A stretch of DNA of 41,584 nucleotides from Methanobrevibacter sp. (GTDB lineage Archaea > Methanobacteriota > Methanobacteria > Methanobacteriales > Methanobacteriaceae), in assembly GCA_022775905.1 (NCBI GenBank), contig JALFJX010000022.1, positions 1-41,584 on the forward strand, written 5' to 3'. The position numbers and the translations under genes are program-made. Every line of letters starts with the position of its first letter. Position 1 is the stretch's first letter. Below the pieces are notes generated by a model. It was not told where the DNA came from and did not search any database. It saw only the letters and a list, made by a program, of their open reading frames with translations. This document shows positions 7,501 through 15,195 of the stretch, in pieces.

Positions 7501-8136
7501 ATGAAAACAATTGTAATTAATGCAAGTCCAAGAAAAAAATGGAACACAGCAGAGATTATGCAATCTGCTCAAAAGGGAGCAGAATCTGTTGGAGCTGAAA
7601 CTGAATATTTCAATTTATATGATTTGGTTTTCACAGGTTGCAGAAGCTGTCTTGCCTGTAAACTCAAAGAAAAAACAAAAGGTAAATGCTATTGGAGAGA
7701 TGACTTAACTGATGTTATTGAAAAGATTTTGGATGCAGATGCACTTCTTATAGGTTCACCAATTTACTTTGGACAGCCTACAAGTGAATTCAGAGCATTG
7801 GTTGAAAGATTAATCTTCTGCATAATGTCTTATGATGATGGATCAAGCTATTACACCAGCAAAGTAAATGTTGGAATTTTCTATACTATGAATGCACCTT
7901 TGGACTTTTATGAGCAAGCTATGAAAGAAAGTTTATCCAGTACTGAATTTTTATTCTCATTTTTAAATGGTGAAATTGTTACTTATCCTGTCTGTGATAC
8001 AATTCAGGTAAGTGATTACTCTAAATTTAATATGGCTGGTTTTTCACAGGAAGCAAAAGAAAAGCAGTGGATTTTACAATTCCCAAAAGATTTGGAAAAA
8101 GCTTTTGAGATTGGTGCTAATTTAAGTAAAAAGTGA
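7501..8136 (+). CDS. NADPH-dependent FMN reductase-like flavoprotein, copy 1
   Basis: Flavodoxin-fold protein of 211 residues. It begins KTIVINASPRKKWNTAEI (the FMN phosphate-binding loop is S-P-R-x-x-x-N-T). A Cys-rich loop (GCRSCLACK, then KGKCYWRDD) resembles the cluster or disulfide loop of iron-sulfur flavoproteins and MdaB-like reductases. GSPIYFGQPTSEFRALVER is the second flavin-binding loop. GGTG lies upstream of the ATG. It likely reduces flavin, quinone or oxygen-derived substrates in the cytoplasm; the exact substrate is unknown. It is a tandem paralogue of the next gene. Its TGA stop is used as a true stop. Confidence 0.85.
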   Translation: MKTIVINASPRKKWNTAEIMQSAQKGAESVGAETEYFNLYDLVFTGCRSCLACKLKEKTKGKCYWRDDLTDVIEKILDADALLIGSPIYFGQPTSEFRALVERLIFCIMSYDDGSSYYTSKVNVGIFYTMNAPLDFYEQAMKESLSSTEFLFSFLNGEIVTYPVCDTIQVSDYSKFNMAGFSQEAKEKQWILQFPKDLEKAFEIGANLSKK

Positions 8137-8140
8137 TTTT

Positions 8141-8743
8141 TTGAAAACTATTGTAATTAATGCTGGTCCTAAAAGAAAAGGATTGAATGCCCAAATTGCT
8201 AAATCTGTAGTTGATGGTGCTGAATCTGCAGGTAGTGAAGTCGAATATGTTGATTTATATAAATTTGATTTACATGGGTGCATGAGCTGTTTAATCTGTA
8301 AAAAGAAGGACCCTTGTAAATGTTACTGGAGGGATGAGGTTTCACCATTAATTGATAGAATTTTGGATGCTGATTCTTTAATCATTGTTGCACCTATCTT
8401 TTTTACAGAACCGACAAGTCATTACAGGGCTTTGATTGAAAGATTAATATTTTGTATTGTTTCATATGATGTTGGAAATGCATTTAAAGGTAAAATTAAT
8501 GTTGGACTTATTTATACAGTTAATTACTCTAAAGATTACTTTGAAGAGTCAGTTAGACCACACCTGAAACAGTCTGAAGAATTATTTAAAATGCTAAATG
8601 GTAAATTTGAAATTCATACTTTTGAGAATATTTCACAGAATGCTTATTCTAAAGATGATGATATTTCATTAAAATCAAAAGAAGAGCAATTTTTGCATGA
8701 TTTGGATGAATCTTTTGTAATTGGTGCTAGATTAAGTAATTAA
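8141..8743 (+). CDS. NADPH-dependent FMN reductase-like flavoprotein, copy 2
   Basis: Paralogue of the gene just upstream, with the same opening KTIVINAGPKRKGLNAQIA, the Cys loop GCMSCLICKKKDPCKCYW and APIFFTEPTSHYRALIER. It starts with TTG only four bases after the preceding stop, so translation is probably coupled. At 200 residues it is slightly shorter. The two genes form a duplicated pair next to the EFR1-type protein, which suggests a shared electron path. A T-rich run at 8746-8758 probably ends the transcript. Confidence 0.83.
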   Translation: MKTIVINAGPKRKGLNAQIAKSVVDGAESAGSEVEYVDLYKFDLHGCMSCLICKKKDPCKCYWRDEVSPLIDRILDADSLIIVAPIFFTEPTSHYRALIERLIFCIVSYDVGNAFKGKINVGLIYTVNYSKDYFEESVRPHLKQSEELFKMLNGKFEIHTFENISQNAYSKDDDISLKSKEEQFLHDLDESFVIGARLSN

Positions 8744-8769
8744 TCTATTATTTTTTTTAAAATTTTTGA

Positions 8770-8835
8770 TGTATACATTTTTTAAAAATGAATACATTTA
8801 TATACTACCTCATCACAATATTTAATTGTATACAA
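8770..8835 (+). promoter_or_regulatory. Promoter with TGTATACA palindromes upstream of the RHH-like gene
   Basis: TGTATACA (8770-8777) and TTGTATACAA (8826-8835) are perfect palindromes. Related half-sites, AATACATT (8790-8797) and ATGTATT (8838-8844), lie between and after them. A TATA box (TTTATATA, 8797-8804) sits between the palindromes. Repeated palindromes flanking a TATA box are what an autoregulated dimeric repressor would use. Confidence 0.5.
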
Positions 8836-8868
8836 AAATGTATTTTGTAATACGACGGATGTGATAAT

Positions 8869-9633
8869 ATGACAAACCAAAAAAGAACTAGAAAATTTGC
8901 ATTTGGAAACGAAAGATTTGGAGGATCATATACTCCAGGTGAATTCGAATTTAATTTTGCAGAAGACATGACTCGTGAAGAGTTTGAAAAAATGTTTACA
9001 TCTAGAATGCAAGCTCTTCATAAAAGAGGAAATGATTTTGCAGAAGAAATGTTCGATTACAAGTCAAGAAAAGAAAATCTAAAACCTTTAAGTATTCGTG
9101 TTAAACAACATACTAAAGAGTTTTTCAAACAACAATCATTGTTGTCACCAAGAGAGGTGCTTGAAATGTATGAAGAATTTAATAATGGGAGTGAAGCATT
9201 CATTAACTCTCTACTTGAGGATGAAAAACAATTAGAGAAAGAGTTAGCTGAAATCCAGGAAAAATTACACAATGCAAAGTTATTCAAAGACAAATTATCT
9301 GAGATAAAACCTCAAAATGATGTTATGACAGATGAAGATAATTTGGTAAAACTACAAAACAGTTATCCGAATAGTGAAATAAAAACTATTGGAAATGAGA
9401 CACCTGCTGTAAAAGCTAAAAGTGATATTATAAAAGATATTCAAATCTATAATACTCTTAAGGTTCAGTTATATGATAATCAGTATTTAGTTATAACTGT
9501 TTATACCAATGCTCAGCCAATTGCATATTATTTCAAAAATGAGTATTCAAATGAGGATATTAATGAGATTATTTCTAACATTGATAAATTCTGTGAAGAA
9601 AATAATATTGCATTTGTCAAAAGTGAAAATTAA
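8869..9633 (+). CDS. Unknown protein with RHH-like segment and coiled coil
   Basis: I do not recognise the family. The 254 residues fall into three parts. Residues 1-70 are rich in aromatic and charged residues. Residues 73-104 fit a ribbon-helix-helix: strand PLSIRV, helix KQHTKEFFKQQ, helix SPREVLEMYEEF. A coiled coil follows at about 108-146. The C-terminal 70 residues (after about 185) look like a small alpha/beta domain (VQLYDNQYLVITVYTN, AYYFKNEY). RHH repressors bind short palindromes, and the TGTATACA palindromes upstream would suit autoregulation; this link is an inference. It is a single gene, with a terminator after it. The start ATG has weak ribosome binding (GATGTGAT). Confidence 0.6.
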   Translation: MTNQKRTRKFAFGNERFGGSYTPGEFEFNFAEDMTREEFEKMFTSRMQALHKRGNDFAEEMFDYKSRKENLKPLSIRVKQHTKEFFKQQSLLSPREVLEMYEEFNNGSEAFINSLLEDEKQLEKELAEIQEKLHNAKLFKDKLSEIKPQNDVMTDEDNLVKLQNSYPNSEIKTIGNETPAVKAKSDIIKDIQIYNTLKVQLYDNQYLVITVYTNAQPIAYYFKNEYSNEDINEIISNIDKFCEENNIAFVKSEN

Positions 9634-9650
9634 GAGATTTAAACATTTCG

Positions 9651-9700
9651 GAAGTGTGTAAATGTGCTTTTTCACACTTCAATAATTTTTATTTATTTTT
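9651..9700 (+). terminator. Hairpin terminator after the RHH-like gene
   Basis: GAAGTGTG (9651-9658) pairs with CACACTTC (9673-9680), and a T-rich stretch follows (9686-9700). Confidence 0.65.
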
Positions 9701-9702
9701 AT

Positions 9703-9806
9703 ACCAAATTATTAATTGGGCTTTGCCCTAAAGGCTTGGTTAATAATATGGTTATGGTGATGGTTAATTTTCGATGATTTAAATGCTATTTTTTACATTA
9801 ACCAAG
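9703..9806. repeat. Nested inverted repeats between convergent genes
   Basis: ACCAAATTATTAA (9703-9715) is complementary to TTAATAATATGGT (9740-9752) with one mismatch and encloses a GGGC/GCCC hairpin (9718-9728). CTTGGTTAAT (9735-9744) is also perfectly complementary to ATTAACCAAG (9797-9806), so the two foldings compete. It lies just past the 3' ends of both convergent genes, as a bidirectional terminator or an alternative-structure element would. Confidence 0.5.
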
Positions 9807-9808
9807 TC

Positions 9809-10294
9809 TTAATCACTTAAAAGGAAAGATGCTCCTTCAATAATTAAAACAATACCAATGATGATTGCTATGTATATTGGTTGGTTAAGTGCAAATACAG
9901 CAAGTGCGATTGAAACAATACCCATTAATAAAACAAGTATTGATGTAAAAGAAGATATTCTGTTTACTTTTGATATCAATCCAGTTATTCCAAATACAAT
10001 CATGATGAATCCGACAATATAGAATTGGAATCCGACTAAGAATGAAATTGCATCAAGATAGAATATGAATGCAAATCCAAGTATTATTGTTATAATTCCT
10101 ATGATTATTGTAATCAATGGTAATTTGCTTATGGAATTTCTCATGTTAAATCCGAAGAATGTCATGGTAATTCCAAAGAATAGTAAGCTTAACCCAACAA
10201 TCACTGAAACTAAAGTTGATGAAAACATTGGGAATAAAATGAATATCAAACCAAGAACGATACTGAAAATACCTGCTAACTTTTCACTTTCCAT
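9809..10294 (-). CDS. DUF308 (HdeD-like) membrane protein
   Basis: 161 residues forming six hydrophobic helices in three pairs, with G-rich starts such as GIFSIVLGLIFILFP and a repeated V-x-x-G-x-x-L-x-x-x-G rhythm, typical of DUF308/HdeD proteins. HdeD is an acid-stress membrane protein in Escherichia coli; in archaea the role is unknown. GGAGGTG lies 6 bases before the ATG. It is divergent from the nitroreductase at 10350 with only 55 bases between. Confidence 0.8.
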   Translation of the reverse strand: MESEKLAGIFSIVLGLIFILFPMFSSTLVSVIVGLSLLFFGITMTFFGFNMRNSISKLPLITIIIGIITIILGFAFIFYLDAISFLVGFQFYIVGFIMIVFGITGLISKVNRISSFTSILVLLMGIVSIALAVFALNQPIYIAIIIGIVLIIEGASFLLSD

Positions 10295-10319
10295 TATTTC
10301 ACCTCCGTAAAACTAATTA

Positions 10320-10327
10320 TTTATATA
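10320..10327 (+). promoter_or_regulatory. TATA box, leaderless promoter for the nitroreductase
   Basis: TTTATATA is centred about 26 bases before the ATG at 10350, and no Shine-Dalgarno sequence is visible between. Transcription would start at or within a base or two of the start codon. Confidence 0.5.
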
Positions 10328-10349
10328 CCTAAAATGCTATTTATAATAT

Positions 10350-10868
10350 ATGTCTGATTTTGAAGAAATAATAAACACAAGAAGAAGTATTCGTCAATAT
10401 CAAGATAAAGATGTTGATGATGATTTAATTTTAAAAATTCTCAAAGCAGGAATGCAGGCTCCTGGATCAAGATTGGGTGCTGAACCATGGGAATTTGTTG
10501 TAGTAAAAAACAAACAAACATTAGCAAAGCTTGGTGAAATAAAACCACGTGTAACTGGTGCGCCAGTTGCGATTGTTCTTGTTGCAAACATAGAAAGAGC
10601 TTTTTACAAGACTGTATGGCAACAGGATATGGGTGCTGCTGCTGAAAATATGTTGCTTGAAGCAGTCAATCTTGGATTGGGTGGTCTTTGGAATGGTGTT
10701 GCACCTGACGAAGAGAGAATGGGTCAAATTGGTAGGATAATTGGAATTGATGAGATTAGTAATCTAAAACCGTATTGTATAATTACAGTGGGTTATCCTG
10801 CAGATGGTTTGGAAAATAAGTTTATGGATAAATTTGATGAAAGTAGGATTCACTATGAAAAATATTAA
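10350..10868 (+). CDS. Nitroreductase-family FMN oxidoreductase
   Basis: 172 residues. The N-terminus has RRSIRQYQDKDV (FMN phosphate-binding Arg residues), then AGMQAPGSRLGAEPWEFVVV, and near the C-terminus GLGGLWNGVAP and IITVGYPAD, the usual nitroreductase landmarks. It is an NAD(P)H-dependent, FMN-binding homodimer of the cytoplasm; the physiological substrate is unknown. The following aminotransferase gene begins inside its last codons, so the two are co-transcribed. A broken paralogue lies at 28986-29485. Confidence 0.9.
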   Translation: MSDFEEIINTRRSIRQYQDKDVDDDLILKILKAGMQAPGSRLGAEPWEFVVVKNKQTLAKLGEIKPRVTGAPVAIVLVANIERAFYKTVWQQDMGAAAENMLLEAVNLGLGGLWNGVAPDEERMGQIGRIIGIDEISNLKPYCIITVGYPADGLENKFMDKFDESRIHYEKY

Positions 10869-12021
10869 ATACGATTTTAAAAGTGTCATTGACAGACACA
10901 ATACAAATTCCCTGAAATGGGATTATTTTGATGATGATATTCCAATGTGGGTAGCAGACATGGACTTTAAGGTAGCTCCTGCAATCACGGAATCTATTTT
11001 AAAAAGAGCTAATCATCCTGTTTATGGTTATACAGTTGTATCTGATGAATTATATGACTCATATATCAACTGGTGGAATAGAAGATATGACTTTAAAATG
11101 TCTCGTGAAGACATGTTATACTCAATAGGGGTAATGCCTTCAATTTCTTCCATGATTAGATGCTTGACAGATATTGGTGATGAAATATTGATTCAATCTC
11201 CAGTTTATCACGTGTTTTACTATGTGGTTGAGGATAATAACCGTAAAGTTGTAGAAAATGAATTGATTTATGAAAATGGTGAGTATAACATTGATTTTGA
11301 TGATCTGGATGAAAAATTGTCAAAAGTAAAAATGATGATTCTCTGCAATCCTCACAATCCAATAGGTAAAATTTGGTCAAAAGAAGAATTGTCTAAAATC
11401 GGTGAACTATGCTGTAAACATGATGTTATTCTAATATCTGATGAAATTCACTGTGATTTAACTGATCCTGATGTTTATTACAATCCTTTTGAGGTTTCAT
11501 CTGACTATGAAAAAGCAATAACCTGTTTATCTCCTTCAAAATCATTTAATATTGCTGGTTTTCAAAGTTCCATTGTTCATACAAAAAATAGTGAACTGTT
11601 AGAAATAATTAAAACACAATTGCATGTTGATAACTCAGATTCTACTAATGTATTTGCAACAACTGCAGTAATTGCAGCATATAATGAGTCTGAAGAATGG
11701 TTAAATCAGCTTAAAGATGAAATATTTGAAAATAAACAGATTGTTAAAAAATATTTAAAAGAAGAACTGCCAATTATAAAATTGGTTGAATGTAACTCAA
11801 CATATTTATTATGGCTTGACTGCTCTGCGTTGAATGTTCCATCAAAAGTATTGTCTGGATTTTTAAGAGAAAATCAGGGACTGTTTTTATCAGCAGGAAT
11901 TGATTTTGGAAAATCTGGTGATAACTTCTTGAGAATGAATATTGCATGCCCTCAAAAGTTATTAAAAGAAGGTTTGGGTAGGTTAAAAGCAGGAATAACT
12001 GCTTTAACTATTATAAAGTAA
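10855..12021 (+). CDS. MalY/PatB-family PLP-dependent aminotransferase/C-S lyase
   Basis: 388 residues, the normal length for fold-type I MalY/PatB enzymes. It has the typical start YDFKSVIDRHNTNSLKWD and PMWVADMDF, CNPHNPIGKIW in the middle, SDEIHCDL, and the PLP-binding Lys229 in SPSKSFNIAGFQSS. Near the end it has an RMNIACP segment carrying the carboxylate-binding Arg. These enzymes cleave cystathionine or cysteine C-S bonds or transaminate; which applies here cannot be told. I chose ATG 10855, which overlaps the nitroreductase stop by 14 bases, because the family begins there; the upstream ATG 10804 lies deep inside that gene. Confidence 0.88.
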   Translation: MKNIKYDFKSVIDRHNTNSLKWDYFDDDIPMWVADMDFKVAPAITESILKRANHPVYGYTVVSDELYDSYINWWNRRYDFKMSREDMLYSIGVMPSISSMIRCLTDIGDEILIQSPVYHVFYYVVEDNNRKVVENELIYENGEYNIDFDDLDEKLSKVKMMILCNPHNPIGKIWSKEELSKIGELCCKHDVILISDEIHCDLTDPDVYYNPFEVSSDYEKAITCLSPSKSFNIAGFQSSIVHTKNSELLEIIKTQLHVDNSDSTNVFATTAVIAAYNESEEWLNQLKDEIFENKQIVKKYLKEELPIIKLVECNSTYLLWLDCSALNVPSKVLSGFLRENQGLFLSAGIDFGKSGDNFLRMNIACPQKLLKEGLGRLKAGITALTIIK

Positions 12022-12022
12022 T

Positions 12023-12817
12023 TTAGTAGTTATTGATAAAATCCTGTATTAACCAATCAGATATGCTTATATCTGATCCATATCTTATAATTTCTTCTTT
12101 TTTAAACCATTTTGCTTTTAGAATTTCATCACCATCAACTTTAATGTCTCCGGAATCATATTCTGCAGCAAATCCGAGCATTAATGAATTTGGAAATGGC
12201 CAAGATTGGCTTTTTTTGTATTCTAGATTTTTAATATTGATTCCAACTTCTTCTGAAACTTCTCTGTGAACTGCTTCTTCAATTGTTTCGCCAGGTTCAA
12301 CAAATCCTGCGATTAGTGCATATCTTATTGTCTCATGGTAACTATGTTTTGCCATGAGTAATTCTTCACCATTTCGAATTGCCACAATAATTGCAGGAGC
12401 GATACGAGGATAATGCACTTGACCACATTCAGGACATTTTAACATCATGTCTTTTTCATCAAATTGAGTCTTTGTACCACATTTTCCACAAAATTGGTGG
12501 GAGATATACCAGTCATTAACTAAAACAGCCTTTCCTGCAATGTGGTAAAGATCATGATTAAGTTCATAAACATCTCTTAATTCATAAAATGATTCATTAC
12601 TATTCACATTGACAACAAATGCCTTTTTGGTTTTATATATTCCTATATAGAAACAGAAATTCACATCAAAATTGTCTAAAGATTTAGGTAATTTTTTATC
12701 ATTATCTAAAAATAATTCTCTTTTTTCATTAAAAATAAATAAATAATCATCATTTGAGGGTGTAATTGTTTCATCAAAATCAATTTGGTAATTTTCATAG
12801 AGGGACTTTTCAATCAT
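12023..12817 (-). CDS. nudC: NudC-type NAD+ diphosphatase (Nudix hydrolase)
   Basis: Hydrolyses NADH or NAD+ to NMN(H) and AMP. Three parts are visible in the 264 residues: an N-terminal domain, a zinc ribbon with Cys 110/113/128/131 (CGKCG and CPECG), and the Nudix box at residues 171-193 (GFVEPGETIEEAVHRE then VSEEVG) with all metal-binding Glu residues. I prefer ATG 12817 to TTG 12838, because a TATAAATT at 12848-12855 would place the transcript start about 9 bases before that ATG. It is divergent from ferritin. It could serve NAD turnover together with the nicotinamide salvage enzyme at 35202. Confidence 0.88.
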   Translation of the reverse strand: MIEKSLYENYQIDFDETITPSNDDYLFIFNEKRELFLDNDKKLPKSLDNFDVNFCFYIGIYKTKKAFVVNVNSNESFYELRDVYELNHDLYHIAGKAVLVNDWYISHQFCGKCGTKTQFDEKDMMLKCPECGQVHYPRIAPAIIVAIRNGEELLMAKHSYHETIRYALIAGFVEPGETIEEAVHREVSEEVGINIKNLEYKKSQSWPFPNSLMLGFAAEYDSGDIKVDGDEILKAKWFKKEEIIRYGSDISISDWLIQDFINNY

Positions 12818-12900
12818 GTAGATTAATATGTTTTTCAATTACTTAAAATTTATATTAGATTACAGACAATATTTATAATGTAAATTTAATAGGTGATATT

Positions 12901-13407
12901 ATGGTATCTGAAAATATGGAAAAAGCATTAAACGCACAATTAAACGCTGAAGTTTACTCAGGATATTTATACTTATCTATGGCAGCTTACTTTGAAGATG
13001 AAGACTTAGCTGGATTTGCTAACTGGATGAGAGTACAAGCAAATGAAGAATTAGAACATGGAATGAAATTCTATGATTACATCATCAGAAGAGGAGCATC
13101 CGTTACTTTAACTGCAATTGAAGCACCACAAACTGAATGGGACAGCCCACTTGCAGCATTTGAACATGTTTTAGAACATGAAAAAATGGTAACTGGCCTT
13201 ATTAATGATTTAGTAAACATTGCAATTGAAGAAAAAGATCACGCAACCAACAACTTCTTACAATGGTTTGTTGAAGAACAAGTCGAAGAAGAAGAAAACG
13301 CAATGGAATTACTCGCAAAAGCTAAATTAGCTGACGGCGATAACAGATTAATATACGAGTTAAACAAAGAATTAGCAACTCGTGTACCTTCCCAATCTCA
13401 AGACTAG
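12901..13407 (+). CDS. ftn: Ferritin
   Basis: A four-helix iron storage protein of 168 residues. The ferroxidase residues are all present: Glu17, Glu50, His53, Glu94, Gln127 and Glu130. It stores iron in the cytoplasm and removes reactive Fe(II). GGTGAT lies just before the ATG, and a TATA box (TTTATAAT) is near 12869. It is transcribed alone, its terminator hairpin beginning inside the last codons. It fits the oxygen-defence theme with the two rubrerythrins. Confidence 0.95.
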   Translation: MVSENMEKALNAQLNAEVYSGYLYLSMAAYFEDEDLAGFANWMRVQANEELEHGMKFYDYIIRRGASVTLTAIEAPQTEWDSPLAAFEHVLEHEKMVTGLINDLVNIAIEEKDHATNNFLQWFVEEQVEEEENAMELLAKAKLADGDNRLIYELNKELATRVPSQSQD

Positions 13408-13437
13408 ATTTAATCTAGTCGATTTTTATTTTTTTAG
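13402..13437 (+). terminator. Hairpin terminator of ferritin, overlapping its stop codon
   Basis: GACTAGAT (13402-13409) pairs with ATCTAGTC (13413-13420) and is followed by TTTTTATTTTTTT. The stem contains the TAG stop. Confidence 0.75.
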
Positions 13438-13445
13438 GTATTTTT

Positions 13446-14093
13446 ATGAATTATCCTGATGGTCCAACTAGCGAAGCTCAAATTGATTCAACTGATTATG
13501 ACTCTGTACTGCTCGGTGAAAATGAATTAGGTAGTGTGTATGTTCATGGTCCTTTTGGAAACGTTGAATCAGATGTTAAAATAGCATATTTGATAGGAAT
13601 GCATCCACTTGAAAGCAAGTCTCACAGAGCCTTGTTTGAAAAATTAATTGCTAGAAATGATTTAAATTATTGCTATTATTTGTATAATATAAATGTTTTA
13701 GATAAGACCAGTGATTCTGAAGGAAGGGATGAAGGCCAATTTTTGGCTCAGGAATTTGTTCAAAAAGACATCATTTCTAAAAATTATGATTTATTTTTAG
13801 ATATTCACTCAAACAGAGGTCCTGATGGTCCTGGAGATTATATAATAACTAATTTTCTATTTGCTCCGGGATTTGATGATGAATCTATTGAGTTTATGGA
13901 AAAAATTCTTGCAGAAATTGAGGAAATTGTATATTATGCACCTGAATTCAGGTCAAGTCCTGCTTTTATTACAGAACCAACTGCAAAAGCCGGAATTCCA
14001 ACACTGGTTTATGAATGTTATTCATCTGAACCATTTGATTTCACATTAAAATTAGCAGAAAAATTAATTTCTGTTGTTGATAATTTATTTTAA
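13446..14093 (+). CDS. Putative zinc-dependent M14-like amidohydrolase
   Basis: 215 residues. GMHPLESKSH (His53, Glu56) resembles the H-x-x-E zinc motif of M14 carboxypeptidases and succinylglutamate desuccinylases. FLDIHSNRG (His121) would give the third ligand and YECYSSEP (Glu190) a catalytic Glu near the end. The protein is shorter than typical carboxypeptidases and has no signal peptide, so it acts inside the cell. The assignment rests on these motifs only. It starts 38 bases after ferritin, beyond that gene's terminator, with TTTAGG as a weak ribosome binding site. Confidence 0.55.
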   Translation: MNYPDGPTSEAQIDSTDYDSVLLGENELGSVYVHGPFGNVESDVKIAYLIGMHPLESKSHRALFEKLIARNDLNYCYYLYNINVLDKTSDSEGRDEGQFLAQEFVQKDIISKNYDLFLDIHSNRGPDGPGDYIITNFLFAPGFDDESIEFMEKILAEIEEIVYYAPEFRSSPAFITEPTAKAGIPTLVYECYSSEPFDFTLKLAEKLISVVDNLF

Positions 14094-14171
14094 TTCTAAA
14101 TTAATATAATAAAACTTATTATATTTTATCTACATAATTAATATAAGATAATTAATTATGGAAGTGAGAAA

Positions 14172-15155
14172 ATGATAATTAGAGCACCTTCAAGAATACA
14201 TATGTCTCTCATTGATTTAAATGGGTCATATAGAAGAGTCGATGGTGGAATTGGTGTTGCATTGGCAGATCCACAATTTGTTTTAGAAATTGAAAAAATT
14301 GAAAGTGGAATAGAACTTATTTTTGCTGATACTGTAACAGATGAGGAAGCTATTGAAGAATGTAAGGAAAAAATCCCTGATGCAGCTAAAAAAACTATTG
14401 AACACTTTGATATAGCTTCTGGTTTTAAATTCATTGTTCATGAAACATATCCTCCACATTCAGGATTTGGAAGTGGAACTCAAATCGCTATTTCAACTGC
14501 TCATTTAATAACTGAAACTATGGGCATTGAAGTGGAAAGCAGAATAATTAGTAGTATTGTTGGAAGAGGTGGAACCTCTGGAATCGGTACATACACTCAC
14601 GATTTAGGTGGTTTTATCCTTGATGGTGGACACAGTAAAGAAGAAAAACCATTATTCTTACCTTCAGGAGCATCACAAGCAAAACCTGCAACATTAATTG
14701 CAAGATATGATTTCCCTGAAGAATGGAAAATTCTAATTGCTATTCCAGAAATCGAAAAGCATATGGAAGGTGACGATGAGGTAGATGTTTTCCAAACATA
14801 CTGTCCGATTCCAAAAGAAGAAGTAGAGCAAGTATCTCACTTGATTTTAATGAATCTTGTTCCATTCATGCTTGAAAAAGACATCAAAAACTTTGGCTGG
14901 GCTGTAAGTGAACTTCAAAAAGTTGGGTTCAATAAATTAGAACACTCTCTTGATGATAAATATTTACCAATTATGCAAGCTATTGAGAAGGCTGGAGCTT
15001 ATGGTGTAGGTATTTCTTCATTTGGACCAGTTTTATATACTTTCTTTGATGAATCAAATGAAGATATTGTAGAAAAAACTAAAGAAATCATTGGTGAAAA
15101 TGGTACTGTGTTTGTAACAAAAGCACAAAACCATGGTTTTGTCATTGAAAAATAA
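14172..15155 (+). CDS. mptG: Beta-ribofuranosylaminobenzene 5'-phosphate synthase (methanopterin biosynthesis)
   Basis: Condenses 4-aminobenzoate-type acid with PRPP, an early committed step of tetrahydromethanopterin synthesis. The 327 residues have the GHMP-kinase-like fold: MIIRAPSRIHMSLIDLNG at the start, HSGFGSGTQIAISTAH (the glycine-rich loop) around residue 97, GRGGTSGIGTYTHDLGGFIL, and GVGISSFGPVLYTF near the end, all typical of the family. GAAGTGAGAAA precedes the ATG. The gene stands alone and supports assignment to a methanogen. Its 3' end meets the convergent acyltransferase. Confidence 0.93.
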   Translation: MIIRAPSRIHMSLIDLNGSYRRVDGGIGVALADPQFVLEIEKIESGIELIFADTVTDEEAIEECKEKIPDAAKKTIEHFDIASGFKFIVHETYPPHSGFGSGTQIAISTAHLITETMGIEVESRIISSIVGRGGTSGIGTYTHDLGGFILDGGHSKEEKPLFLPSGASQAKPATLIARYDFPEEWKILIAIPEIEKHMEGDDEVDVFQTYCPIPKEEVEQVSHLILMNLVPFMLEKDIKNFGWAVSELQKVGFNKLEHSLDDKYLPIMQAIEKAGAYGVGISSFGPVLYTFFDESNEDIVEKTKEIIGENGTVFVTKAQNHGFVIEK

Positions 15156-15172
15156 TATTTCTTTTTTTTAAT

Positions 15173-15195
15173 AAAAAAGAGGAATTTATCCTCTT
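15173..15195 (-). terminator. Terminator of the acyltransferase gene
   Basis: AAGAGGA (15177-15183) pairs with TCCTCTT (15189-15195). Read on the minus strand it is followed by TTTTTT. It overlaps the stop codon of the minus-strand gene, and the T-run at 15162-15169 could serve the plus-strand gene. Confidence 0.65.

Noticed and set aside
14105-14127. TATAATAA/TTATTATA hairpin as a strong terminator
   Set aside because: It is made only of A-T pairs and lies in the promoter region of mptG; chance in AT-rich DNA is likely.
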